A program made the translations under genes and the position numbers. The notes under the pieces were generated by a model that was not told where the DNA came from, did no database searches, and was given only the letters and a program-made list of their open reading frames with translations. 64,000 nt of DNA. Origin: Sipunculus nudus. Its lineage: Eukaryota > Annelida > Sipuncula > Golfingiida > Sipunculidae. The stretch covers positions 12,814,882 through 12,878,881 of the forward strand of contig CM049317.1 in assembly GCA_026874595.1 (NCBI GenBank), given 5' to 3'. Shown here piece by piece: positions 1 through 13,400 of this stretch; within the stretch, counting starts at the first letter, position 1; every line of letters starts with the position of its first letter.

Positions 1-865
1 TGAATTGACAATAATTATTCAAAAGTAATAATAATAAGTTATAAATACCATCTGCAACTAATTCAGATGTATGTCAAAACATCAATGAAGACAAACATGC
101 ATATTAACATTCTAATAACACACCAATAATACCCCAGCAGCCCAACAATGAAATAGCGATACCAGTCTGGGCCAAGTCCAACACAATCAAGCACCACTGG
201 TAGCCTAATCAGTTGTTGAGAGTTAAAAATAATAATAATATCACTTACAGTTGTACTCACTACTTCAACTATTAACATTAACAGTAACAGTGTTCGCAAT
301 ATTGGTAAAACATCTGAAACTGTTTACAGTATAATTAACAATTGCCCAGTGCCAGTAGATAGTTAATGCTGATAGGAGAGTCAAGAATTAGTAATCAGTT
401 ATATTAGAGAAAACCGACCAAACACAGAATTTATGTCTCTGTATAATATATAGGAGAGTAAAGTTCATCATTAAACACTTATCACTTACACATTTTTGCT
501 GACTGCAGTTTTAGATTTGCTGAATTGTTGAACTGTCATTCATATTTTTGAGCAAATATAAAAAAAAGTAATAATATTTATATGGCCAATATGTAAACCC
601 GGTCAGGGCTATAACAGAACTTAAAAACCTAACATCCTAATTAGTGTGATGGAGGTACCAGTCTTGGTCGGCTATAGCACCAGCGAGTACCACCAGTAGC
701 CAAGTAAGTAGGCCTAGTTCTAAGTTAAAAATGATTATAATATCCATAGTAAACAGTGGTAAATGTACTACAGCAACTACTTATAGAACTAACAGTAACA
801 GTGTTTAGATTTTGTGGTTAACATGGTTAAAGTATCTGAAACTGTTTAAAATAAAATAACGGAGT
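1..865. repeat. Diverged ~510-bp tandem duplication
   Basis: Blocks near 180-335 and 680-855 share order and sequence: a 'gctac..gtggt' motif, aacagtaacagtgtt, and atctgaaactgttta in both. A third, weaker relative of the middle part (around 365-545) recurs at 2220-2440 with gctgactgcagtt in common. No convincing exon was found. Confidence 0.5.
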
Positions 866-2035
866 GCTTCGTGCGACGGGGGTCTGACTTCCGGTGTAAC
901 ATAGAAATGCAACCTCCGGGCGGAAACCCACTGCATGCCAATATTTCCCGCCAGAATATCGTGTTAACACGGTCCATAAATTTAGGTGCTTAGTCATCAG
1001 TTAATATCTTTGCTCAATCATCAGTTAATATATTGACATTATTAATGTCTTGTTCCATTGATATTTGTGTGAATAAAGTTGTCGAAACATATTTTGTCGT
1101 TTTGTTCTTAAGCTGTGTTTACATGTATCCGCAAAAAAACGTATCCGCAAAAGACGTACGTACGTTCTATAGTGCGCGGTCCGCAAAAACTGTTTCCATA
1201 AGTACGTACGTTTTTCTTGCGGATACCCTTCAACGTGCCTCATTTGAAACTGCAAGGAGGACAGGCAGGAAAAAGGTCAATATATAGTCAATATATGAAT
1301 CGCTCACCGATCCGTTTCGATGCTGTCCGTTTTTTTGCGGATACGCATGCGGAGCACGTAAAAACGGACATATGGAAACAGTTCATCTTAAAAAAAGGGA
1401 TCCGATTTTCGTACGAGACGTACGAGATTTACGGATAAATGGCAACAGAGCTTCATTCTGTTATCTTGTCATAATAGATGTATTTGTAAGATGTGCATAT
1501 TTTGTGTCCTTGCTATCAATGTATGTGCTGACCAGATGAACAATAAGTGTGTGTGTGTTCCTTTCAGAGAAATCAGATAAAATTCTCAATTGTTCATACT
1601 CGATACACCATATCCTAAAACTGGCAAAAAAAATCCAATGTTGAAAATTGAAAATGAACTCTAAAAATGAAGCCATTTTTCCTCCCTCCATGGACGTTAT
1701 TATGAATAAAGGAGTTTTTTTGCTGATGATCAAATATGCGCAACTTATACTTGAACCAAAATCATCCCCATCAAGTTAAAAAATGAATTGTCAAAATTAG
1801 GCCATTGCCTACATGCTATGAGGAGCTATAAAGCATTTTCTGGTGATTATATATGCGCAATGAATACCAGAAATAAATAATCACGATCACTATCTAATCA
1901 CTTTGATCTCATTAATAACGGTCGCCTGCAAGGCTTTAAACGTTAATCTTATTAATGACCTCCGTCAGGTTAATCCCTCTGTCAAAATAACCGGGCATAA
2001 TCAGCCACGATCCTAGACCCCCGTCGCACGAAGCA
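865..2035. mobile_element. Candidate DNA transposon bounded by 21-bp perfect inverted repeats
   Basis: TGCTTCGTGCGACGGGGGTCT at 865-885 recurs as its exact reverse complement at 2015-2035. The interior (1.1 kb) has no recognisable transposase and holds a smaller palindromic element at about 1110-1450. No clear target duplication was seen. It could also be two inverted copies of a shorter repeat. Confidence 0.45.
1110..1450. repeat. Palindrome-rich MITE-like element
   Basis: The left end ctgtgtttacatgtatccg and the right end cggataaatggcaacag form imperfect inverted termini. The inside repeats the motifs tatccgcaaaa, tgtttccata and acgtacgtac in both orientations. No coding content. Confidence 0.4.
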
Positions 2036-2699
2036 AGTCCACTGGTGCGACTGTGGGTATCGTGGTTGCACTAGTTCACTGAAGCGTAACTGGTCACGTG
2101 GGGGGGGGGGGGGTCGCAGGAAGAGGCCTTCTTCCCCCCCCCCCCCCCCCCCGTCGTAGGAAGGACGGCCATAAAATAAACAACTATCCGGTGTCGGCCA
2201 ACGGTAATGGTGAAAGAAGACTCGATAGTAAATAATTATTAATCAGTTATCAGTGTTTATATTCTAGATCTAGAAAAGAAGTCAAAACTGGAATTTATGG
2301 CCCTGCAAAATATATATATGTATATATATAAATAAAAAAACTTAGAGTTGAGAATTCATCATCAAACACAAAACACATGACACTTACTCATTGACATTGT
2401 TGCTGACTGCAGTTCCTGGATCTAAATTTATATATTCTGAGTAGAAAAATGATATAACATACGTTCAATATACAAACGTGGTGCGGGCGATAATAAAACT
2501 TACAGAATACAGGTCTTTGTTTACAAACTAGTCTCTGTTGCCCTGTGTTGAAGACTGGTTCCTGCATGAATTTTACCATCTACAGATAAATACCTGTTAC
2601 CTGGACCAGTCTATCGTTATTGACTCATTTCGGAAGTGTATGCTAATTCTCAGTGGTCAGCTGCAAGATTCCGGATTGTGGCTTACGTAATAGGGGGGG
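2036..2699. repeat. Non-coding stretch with long G and C homopolymers
   Basis: Contains a G tract near 2101-2114, a C tract near 2136-2152 and another G tract at 2693-2702, plus a diverged copy of the 365-545 block at 2220-2440. Short exon-like pieces (2388-2421 and about 2512-2580, both followed by gtaagt) are described under findings; I do not call them exons. Confidence 0.5.
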
Positions 2700-3805
2700 G
2701 GGGTGCTAAGGCGGGACACGTTACCGGTAAAAGATCAGTGGAAAACAGCGTGCAGGCGTCATGCTCGATTGTTAAGTGTGCTTGGAGTCGTGGATTGTCA
2801 CCTCTTTGCCGTTGATAATAAGCTTCCCGCGCCAAAAGCGGACCTTCTGATTGTCGGAATGAGCCTTACTCATTTGTGGCAGGGCTTTTCTTTTCAGCAA
2901 AAATTCCTCTTTGACAGGGTCTTCAACAAAGAAGATTGAACGTTGACTCTGATTGCGGTTTTCCTTTTGCGTCTTGAGAACTGCGTTTCGTGTGGGCCTG
3001 CTATAGAGTTTGACAATAATATGTATGTGTCCCTGTGATTTTGCTCTCCCTGTCCCGAGTGCGTTCTCGATGTTCACTTTGATATCTGAAATTTGTTGAT
3101 CACCGAGTAATATCTGTTCATGGATATATTTTGATACAATATCAATGCAGTTTTCACCTTTATTTTCTGGTACTCCAATTAGTCTCAGGTTATATTCCCT
3201 GCTGTGTCTCTCTAAGTCCAGAAGCTTTTCTTTAATTGCAGTGATTTGCGCATTTTTCTCACCGTTCCCTGCTTTTAGCATATCTATTTCAGATCTTAAT
3301 GATTTGTTTTCTGCCTCGGTGCTTTCAAGTTTCTTTTTGTTGTTTCAAGATCTGATATTGTTTATTCTAAACTCTGAGTAACTGAATTTATTTTTCTGTC
3401 TGTTTCCATATATTTCTTTTCAATTGCAGCCACATCTTTCTTGATGCTAACAAAGTCATCACACAGGGATTCCTTAAAATTTTTTAGAGCAACCCTGAAG
3501 GTTTTTTTCAAGATGCAAACATTTTGCATCTATAATAGCGACAATATGGCTGCTTACCTGCTGAGAGCTCAGTTCGTCCGTGTCCGTTTGAGACGTGTTA
3601 CTTTTTGTACTTTTTTGTGTTGTTTCAACGTATTTGTCCATGCTAGATTACTCCATTTTTTGTAAGTCACTTTTGCCCATTGACCTCATTTTAACACTTA
3701 AAGGTATTGACATATTATCCAGTGGAATGTTGGATTTACACAGGAGCACATGAATGCGTGACCGTTCAAGCTGCCATCTTGACCGGAAGTTCCACTTCTG
3801 CTACT
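2700..3805 (-). pseudogene. LINE 5' region and ORF1, broken (L1/Tx1-like)
   Basis: Minus strand. A start CTTCCGGTCAAGATGGC (~3800) resembles L1-type 5' ends. ORF1 begins at an ATG at 3641, frameshifts near 3490 and carries a stop near 3374. It is then open to 2772: a coiled-coil segment (SIKKDVAAIEKKYMETDRKI), then ERHSREYNLRLIGVPEN, the hallmark of the transposase-22/L1 ORF1 RNA-binding domain. No ORF2 follows; the element stops beside a poly-C tract at ~2700. Confidence 0.75.
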
Positions 3806-4662
3806 TACGAGGTATACATATTTCTGTTTCTTTCTTTAGGAACAGTTTCCTTGCTACGTACATTTAATAAATTGTTCATGTGTTCCTCACATCAACCTAA
3901 TCTTTATACGTCCAACGATCGAATCCAGTCAAATATCATGGAAAACCTGAATGCCCCCGCGTCTCATTCCGGTTCGCAATGTAAACACCATCACTGACCA
4001 GGTCTTCAAGGTAAACATACCGCGGTATAAATTTCTTGCCACGAGGACAGCCCCACAAAATAAATTTTAAAATATTGGAGCGACTGCAGGATCACTCACG
4101 CATTGTCTCCAACAGGTTATGAGTTTATACGGACGGACGGTATGATGTTTAGGATTCATGTTATTTAAAAGTAAGTGGCAAAATTAAGATACAAGCAGCT
4201 GGACATAGAAACGTTTTCTGATCACAGAAGTGTTGTGCCTCAGAGAGGTGCGTGAGTTATTCTGCAGTCGTGCCAAAATGTTTATACATATCTTTTGGAG
4301 ACAGTTTCCCACTGAAAACCTTTTCTGTTAACTTTTAGAATAAAAAAAATGAGCCAACATTTCACATCTCAGTTAATAAATCACCCCAACCTCGGTAATA
4401 AGCCCGGTATACCGGGTATTTCAGCTAGTTAAACATTAAAGTAAAAAGCGAATACACACTATGACCTCAAATTTTCTTTAAGATTTCTTTTATAAAGGAA
4501 ACTCGGTTGTGAAGAAGGTGGACTTAGACCTAACTTTATAAGACTCGGGTGTTGTGGACTCGACTACAACACTGCTAACAATAAATGTTCAACCATAACT
4601 TCACATCCCTAAACCAACCATTGATAAACTCAGTGGAGGTGGTATAGTACAGTTAGTGTTAC
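3806..4662. other. Non-coding stretch with inverted-repeat element
   Basis: Holds arms cgactgcaggatcactcacgc (4081-4101) and their inverse near 4249-4269 with two mismatches, about 150 bases apart, consistent with a small MITE at roughly 4060-4310. The next gene 2 exon should lie here or further left but no phase-1 exon was recognised. Confidence 0.45.
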
Positions 4663-4823
4663 CGGAGTATGTGCTGATATGGTCAGTCCCTCCACAGATT
4701 GTAGGGTATACAGATTTGTGCTGCCCTCTGCAGTGTACTTGACACATCTTCATGGCCTGCTCCGATGAACCAGCAATTATCTCAAATGTCTCTTTGGTGT
4801 CATGGGCACATATACAAGAGGAC
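4663..4823 (-). CDS. Gene 2 exon 4: second half of WSC domain
   Basis: Acceptor catgttccccaag, donor TCCG|gtaaca; phase 2 to 1. It reads SSCICAHDTKETFEII, then MKMCQVHCRGQ and TICGGTDHISTYS, the remaining WSC cysteines with the CGG..xIS.Y end. Coding continues beyond this exon but was not located. Confidence 0.85.
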
Positions 4824-6046
4824 CTTGGGGAACATGAAAAAAGGGCATATAAATAGGCACATAAATAGGAGTGTCTTAAGCACAGGAAATTTGGCTGGCA
4901 CCTGAGAAAGAGATCAAGTCATATTGATAGTATCAAATGGATCTATGAAAAGGAACCGTGGGATGAGTCGATGGACTAAATTTCAAAATAACTGTTATAA
5001 AATTACTGTTTCGACATTGTGTTTGGGGACGACAGCGAAGGACAGTGAATGTGTTCTAGGTTTTACTTAATATCGAATTGGTAGTACGAAGACGAGCTGC
5101 TACCATTTTAATTATTCTCAGGCAGTCCTGGCGTGTTATCAAACTTTAGAAACCGAACCTAATCAAACAGATGCTCAGTCCCGTATCATCGAGCCAGCAT
5201 TTCGTAAGAAGTAAAACTGAAAAGAAACTATGTATAAAGAAAAAAAATGCATTAGTAGTATATTTAGTAGTTTCAACTTTAACTCAAAAAGAGTGAGTTC
5301 TCTTTCAGAGCGTTTTATATATGGTACCTTTCCGGAAATAATAGGGTCACGTGACCTGTAAATGATAGTAACCGGCCTCACTTACCCATTTAAGAAGCCA
5401 AAAACACTGTAACCTAGTACGACACAGGTTCTCATACAGTCTGGAAATTTCATTTTGCTTTGTTTGAACGATTCAGCTGCCGTTATGCTTGATCCTGACG
5501 TGAAAGGTGTCCAGCACTTGGCTTTTCCATATTTGACACCTTTGGGCATATATCCTGAAAATATTAATGTAAATACAGTCAAATCACACTCTGAATATAT
5601 TAGACCAGTTTTGATTCAAGAGACATAAAAGACGTGTTGCAATAAACACATAAGGCCGAAATAATAAAATGTGCATTAACTGTATATACAGAACTATTCG
5701 GGGAAAAAAACAGCGTTCTGCGGTACATTAAATTAAAACTGAACAAACTTATATGACATAAGAGGATCAGTATTCCTTTACCTACTTTAAAACAAAGGGT
5801 ATTAGAAAAAAGATGTCAGGGTGCTCTGAATTATTGTCATGTCGTTACCAGTTTTAAAAAACATTAGATAAAAACAAATTTACGACATATGTGTATGCTA
5901 CGTACTAGACAGCACAAACTGCTCTACGTCCCTGGTTGTGGAAAACCTGTTGTCATGACAGTCAATGACGTCATTCACCACAGCTCCTGTTTAACACGGA
6001 TATAAAGCGTTTTAACTATGGTAAATCAGTATACATACATACATAC

Positions 6047-6089
<43 letters not shown>

Positions 6090-7383
6090 CGACAAAACAA
6101 AGTTTAAAAAAATTGTAACATGCAAATTATGGTGATACGTATGGACACATACGGAAGAGCGTCTTGGTTGGACAAGGCTCCAACTCTCTCTCTCTCCCTC
6201 TCTCCCTCTCTCTCTCCACATGCAAAACACATATCTCAGTATGTATATATCTTATCTCTGTTTGTATTATGTTACATGTATCTGTTTATAATGCGCAGGC
6301 ATTCTGATTCGTGTTAGGCGCTAGCCCTGGTCGTTGCTATTGGAGACGAGCGGTTTGCGCTCAGGCTTGCGTGTGAAGTGTGAAACGTTGAGACACAGCG
6401 TTCTTTGTGTTCCAAATGGTTCGGGTCTGTTCAGGCGCTGTGGGCGCATGTGTATTGTTATGTTCTTTGAAATATTCGTGAAAATGGAAGTTTCTTGGCT
6501 TCGGGTGAAAAAGCTATAAACTAGGGCTGTGTTAAGAGTCGCGAGAGAAAGAAATACCAGCGGACGCGGAAGAGTGTGACTCTCTCGTCAGTTTTGGGAC
6601 CTTTACAATAATTGCAGAACTTATAGATATTCTTCGGACTTTGTAACAGGTTTTATACGGATTGTCTTCAGTCTGCCTTTGGGATTATTACCAGAACTTC
6701 ACTTTGGATTACAACAGATTGTTTTCGAGATCAAATCGGACTATTCAATGAAAAGATATAAATGAACTGTTCATCTGGAGTATTTGTGTTAAAGGACTCT
6801 TGTTGAGCTGTGACAGTGGTGGTATCCAGAAATGAAAGCCTCGGAAAAGGACACTCCGGTACATGTACATTTTTTAAGTATTGTTATACTGTGTAATTGT
6901 ATTGATTTAGTGTATTGTAATGTTAGGATTGTTCTCAGAATAAATTATAAATATTCGTTAAAAAAAACACTGACTTCTTTATTCATTCCTATAGACATTG
7001 CACGTTGCCCAGTGTTGCGGGCCATCGACATGGGTTCGAATCCCGCATCGGCCCGATAGTTCCAACTGAGCAATTTGTCTTTGTAACAATTATTATACTC
7101 ACGATCTTCAATTTTCTCCACCAGTACCAGTCCACGCCGTATCACTGTCAACGTAAGACACTGGAAATGTCCCCTGAAAGATAACGTCTCACGTGAGAGA
7201 AAACCCAAGGTTTCTATCCCAATTGTAATGTTTGCTAAATTCACCGAAGTTCAATTAAATAAAGGCAGTATCTTTATTCTGTAACAAACCTACGGTTTGA
7301 ATTTGTTATTGACATTATGAATTTTTTACACTTTTTTAGGAAACCCCAAAATGTTTTAATGAGAAGGCACTATGTGTATATAT

Positions 7384-7417
<34 letters not shown>

Positions 7418-10400
7418 CACACATTTTGCAGAATTCCAATGTGATTTCGCACTCCGTGACAGGGCATTAGAACACGCTTCCTCTTGTTCTATATACTAGT
7501 GTTAACCAGGCCCAGTGACTACTGCACCTGCGGGCGCAAGGGGGTATTAACCGACCTAGTTTGTTCGGTCATACCAACGGAAAACCCCCGAAAGGTGCTC
7601 TTGTTTGTGTATGAAACACGACCGCTGGGAAGGCCATCCCAATAGCCCACACAGCGCTCACCCTGGATGGGGGCCGATCTTGAAATATTTGAATGATGTG
7701 TTGTAGGTTTCAATGAAAGAGTACGTTCACATGTTATAAACTGTACTAACCATTATGCCTTGCCTTACAGTAGATGAAGTGAATGATTGTATTACGCTCG
7801 TGGTTTTAATGTTTTTTACTTGACTGGTACACAATTAAAAATAAAGTACAAGTCAAGCCCGCTTATTGTCATGTCGGTGGTGCATGCATAAATTATGATA
7901 ATAACCGGGATGTGACATTATGCGGGCTTCAACATCGATGTCCTTTCGAGTCATAGAAGAAGCATTATGTCTCAAATTATATTAAATAAATCGTCAACAA
8001 AAAGGAAACAGAAACGTTTTTGAATAGTTTTATTGCACAGTGGCATATCAAATTATGTTTTTGCGCACCTGACAATTTATTTCCTGTAAGTTTTGTGCCG
8101 CATGCCGCAATAACTGAAAAAAAATCCGACTTGCCAAGAGAAAGAGACGTAGCGTTTGGGTCATGATGTCAAATGTCTAGAAATATGCGGCACGGTTATA
8201 ACGTTATGCGTACGCAAACTTTTTACTAAATAATTATTTCCCCGACTATTGCACCTTATTTTCCGAGTACAACTTCACTGATCGTCTTTATGATAGGACT
8301 GTTGGGGGAGTGGGCATCGTCATGCCATTGTCAACTTTCTGAAGTTTCGCCGCAATTGAGGTTTTGGACCGGGTATCTCCTCCAGTGCTTAAAAAACCTC
8401 CAGCTTTTCGTGGACCCTTGAAGGGGATTTCCAGTCGTAAGCAGCGTTTAGACCTCGTGCTTCATATCATCTCGGCGAAACTTCACCGAGGTGTAAACCA
8501 CGGCTTTGCAAAGGCCAGGAGTTCATTATGTATGACATGTGATCGTAAACAACGCCCTTGTTAACGTACGAAGAAACGCAATGATCTTGATTACCGTTGT
8601 ATCTGAAGACATTAATTAGCATAGTGATGGGAAGTGACCTGCATGCATCACTACACTTGCCTGCCGCACATTTGGGAGATGTGATTGTGTGATACGCCTG
8701 ACCGATTACAGGCTCTTGGCCTCGTTGATCGCCGTGTCGGCGTCTGATGTGATATTAACTGCGATCTGGTTTCACTGCCAAGGGTTCCAAGCATGACAAT
8801 AAACGGGATTATGACAATATTCAATGATATTAAACGGTCAGTTTTACCATTGTTTATGTAGGAAATGGTTTGGAATTTCAGATTTATGTGACAATTAACG
8901 GGATTTTCTATTAACCGATATGACACAAAGTGGGCTCGACTGTATAAAAATTATGTTCTTATTCTTTGGACTTAGTGATTATAAACAAATGACTGAAACA
9001 CTTAACGGACAAAGATAATTATATTCTCTAATTTTATCTTTCATTCGGAACTCTATAATCATCAACAGAATATGTCAAGAACGGGAACTGTTTGCCCAAT
9101 ATTGTGTTAGAATATATGTGTGTTTTGCAGGACTATGATAATACGTGTATAACTAAAATAAACTCACATTCGATACCCGCGAATTTCTTATTATTTTATT
9201 AAGGATTTATTACTACTTACTATTTAAAATATTTATTATTTTAATCAGATTCATCACTACTTACTCTGGGTATTTAAATCTCAGTTGGACCTTCCTGTCT
9301 GAGAGACAATATGTCTCGTAGGCTTCAGGGGATCCTATAATAACAGTGATGCATTATCAATTGTATGTACTGAGCTCCAGCATCGTAAAATATAAAATCA
9401 TCATAAAATATGTTGCAATTAAATCAGACGTAAGTTGTAATCTCATGTATTTGGACAGAATACATATAACATGATAGTCAATGAAATATTAAATACACTG
9501 CGATCGCCTTTAAGTAATGCGTTTTGTAGGTACGTTCTAGAATCTGTGTACCTGTATTATGTTCAAGTATATACTCATTGTATGCAATAAACATAACATA
9601 AAAACCGTTATATCGATTTCTACAACACTGCATCGTATTTTCGGTATATTTGTCCAGAAAAACACAAGTAACATTAATGTTCTTTAAAAAAGACACACTG
9701 CCCTATAAACATGTTTCAAGATTAGAATGAAAACGGCTATTTTTTATCTATCTGATAAACAGATGTATAGTGGATATGTTTCACTGCCTTGCTTATGTAA
9801 ATATGGAAATAAAGAATAAACATAAATGACTCACGTTTCACTTGGACATGTCCTTCAGTTTTGTAAATAGTGGTGAAGTTTCTCCGTCCAAAGGACATCA
9901 GTCGACCTTGGGTGGTGAACCATTTGTCCACCATCAGTGGCTCTGGCAAAATGCATGGTTTTGAGGGAGTGCCATCAATCTGTTGTAGCCCTGAATAAGG
10001 AACGTACTTCATTCGTGATGGTATTCATAATCATAATACTTTTATTAAAATTATAATTCTAATATTTCATTTGATTATAAAACATTATGATCCTTGATGT
10101 CAAATGAAATGATTGATTATTAGATCCTTTGATATGTGTTATTGATTCTAATATTATAAGTGTAAATACCATTTATTATTAAGGAAAGGTGTATATAATT
10201 TTTAATAATTAATAATTATTAGTAATTACCCTAAATACCAAAAGCTTTAACACTTATTCATTCACACCATTTTATCGTTGGAAAACTTAGTAATAACGAT
10301 TATGACCGTAACAGAAACACAGCATACACATAATATAAGAACACGTAATTACTTTTTTAATTATGATAACTCAAGATATCAATAATTAATAGATTTGATT

Positions 10401-13400
10401 CAAAGGGATATAGGGTACTTATTTTTTTCTCTGCAGGCAGACCTAGAATTGGTGGATTTTATAGCATACTATTATGAAGAAATTATATTGAATAAATGTA
10501 ACAGATTTAGAAGACCATCATTCTGTGATTTAGATCCAACAAACACCCCGGCCCGTGTTACAATTACAGGACTATAAGATTAATAAATCGTCCTTTATTG
10601 CCTCCATTCATACCCGTTCGTGTATGTTTTTGTGTATTTGTCCGTATGATAACTCAAGCATTCACGAACAGAACCTCATGAAACTTTCTAGACATTTCGG
10701 GAATGGGCCAATGCAGAAGCAATTTGATTTTGGTGCGGATCCGGCACATGGTCCGGATTCAGGAATGTCTTCAAGAAATATTCACAAATTTTCCGTCAAT
10801 TATGCAGGAATAAACCTGGGAATATGGGCTTAATAAGTAAATGCCCACGTGGCTGTCACCCGATAAACGTTACCCCTTTCTAGTCTATTAGGAAAGGTTG
10901 CCGTTACCAAATCGTTTTACTGTAAAAAAGTAAAGATTGTGTGGATTTTGATTGCGCACTCAACATATCAGCACTCAGGCACAAAACAAAACACAAGTCA
11001 ATGGCTTAACAACAAGAGTATATATATTAGAAGAAAAATCAGGTAGGGTTTTTAGTCTGTTACGCCTCACTAGATATACTGGTACATCTAGTGGTATAAC
11101 TGGACCTGCAGCGCACTCTGTAACCCCTCTCTTGAATACAGCCATTGTCTTACAACACAATTCTATGACTGGCGCGTGGATTCTCGCTCAACTAATACAA
11201 ATGTAAAGCTAACCCGGTAGAGCCAGACCGAAAAACGAAAATAAAACAAAAGGACACGATTCATTTCATGACAATGGCGGAGGCTTGTATTCCATGGAAT
11301 CCAGATTTCTATTTGAGGAGGATTTCTTGTATGTATGCATGGACGTACATATAGATGAAATTATCAAGCACTAATCATCAAGAAAGCAAACCGAATAAGA
11401 ATAAGCATGTAAATGAGGGAAAATGTAGAACAGGTCGAAGTGAATTAATTAAAATCAACCTAGGCTTAAAGGTGAGAAAATCAAGGTCATTTAAATTGGT
11501 TATTATTATAAATTAATTAAACAATAATAATACTACTAAATCTACTATACTACTACTATTACTACTACTATACTACTACTACTATACCACTACTATTACT
11601 ACAACTATTACTACAACTCCTACTTTACTACCACTACTATACTACTACTACACTACTACTTCTACTACTGCTACTATACTACTAATAATACTAATACCAC
11701 TACTACTACTACTACTACAACTTCTACTACTACTACTACTACTACTACTAATAATAATAATAATAACTAGAATACGGGTAGTCGACAAGCGACTACGCGT
11801 ATCCGCCAAAATCAGAGTGGAACGGGTGAAGTGAGGCATGGATTGAGTGGCAAGGGGAAATAGAGTGAGGTGTGTTGCATATCAGCATGGATGTCTGCAG
11901 GCGAAATGTGTATGTAGGTGGCGCCCTCTGCAAAAAAAAATCGAGAAAGCTAACCAAGATGTATAAACACGCAAAATTTTAGGTAGATAAGTCAAACCAC
12001 TACTGAGATATGAGTGATATTAGCTAACGACAGACAAACACATTGACGCTGTGCAAAAATTGTTGCAGGTGGCCCCTCGAGTTTTTTTGTATGATAAAGA
12101 TTTATGTGAGATCTATATACATGCCAATTTTCAGGAAGCTACGTCAAACCAGTCCGGAGATATAAGCATGGATGTCTGCAGCGTAAACTAGAGTGTAGGT
12201 GGCGCCACCTGTCATAACATCAAGAAATCTGTCCAGGATTTATAAACCTGCAACATTTTAGGCAGATATGTCAAACCACTGTCGAGTTATGGGTGATTTT
12301 ATCCAAAGGCAGACAAACAGGCGGACGCTGTGCAAAATGTTTAAAGGTGGCACCACCAGGTTTGCGTATGATAAAGAGCTATGTGAGATCTATACATATG
12401 CAAAATTTTGGCCCAATCGGTCAAACGGTTCCCGAGATATGAGCTTGGATGTCTGCAGTGTAAACTAGAGTGTAGGTGGCGCCACCTGTCATAAAATCAA
12501 GAAAGCTGTCCAGGATGTATAAACCTGCAAAATTTTAGGCAGATATGTGAAGATATGAGTGGTTTTATCCCACGGCAGAAAAACAGACGGACGCTGTGCA
12601 AAAATGGTTGCAGTTGGCGCCACCAGTTTTGCGTATGATAAAGAGGTATGTGAGATCTATACACATGCTAATTTTCAGGAAGAACGTCAAACCAGCCCGG
12701 AGAAATAAGCATGGATGTCTGCAGCGTGAACGTAAATGTAGGTGGCGCCACCTGTCATAAAATTAAAAAAAGCCATCCAGAATGTATACGCATGCTAAAT
12801 TTCAGGAGAATTAGTCAAACCACTGCCGAGATATGAGTGATTTTAACCCAAGGCAGATGAACAGATAGACACTAAGCAAACATGGTTGCAGGTGGCGCCA
12901 TCATTTTTTGTGTATGTTATAAAGCTATCCAAGGGCTATATTTGTACAAGAAATTTTTCCTGATCGGTCAAACGGTTCCCGAGATATGTGGGTTTATGTG
13001 TGGAAACAGACGCACACATGGACGCTGGGCAGAGAGGAAAGGTCAGAGGTCAACGCAAATTGGTTAGGCACCAGTTAGGCACCAGGATGAGGGACTCTGA
13101 AGACTTGTATAATAAATAATATCAAGACAAAACCAGTCCTAGATTTTTAGACTGCCAACTCATAGCAAAGGTGCAGTGTCTCATCTGTAGTTGCATCAAG
13201 TGTACTAAAACCTCATATGTTCAATGATCATGACTAGTTTTATCAACAACCAAGAGTGGTGGTGCCACCTGTATCTTTAGTTAAGCTGATCGACTGTACC
13301 CCCCACCGACACACACAGAGAATAACTCAAACTTTGATACAACATCTCCTGTATCTTGATGTTCAAAGAATGGTTTGCCATGAATGTAGATTGAATATTG

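Noticed and set aside
7007-7060. tRNA-like segment with GGTTCGAATCCC.
   Set aside because: Only the T-arm region is present; no acceptor stem, D-arm or anticodon arm could be folded. It lies inside the solo LTR.
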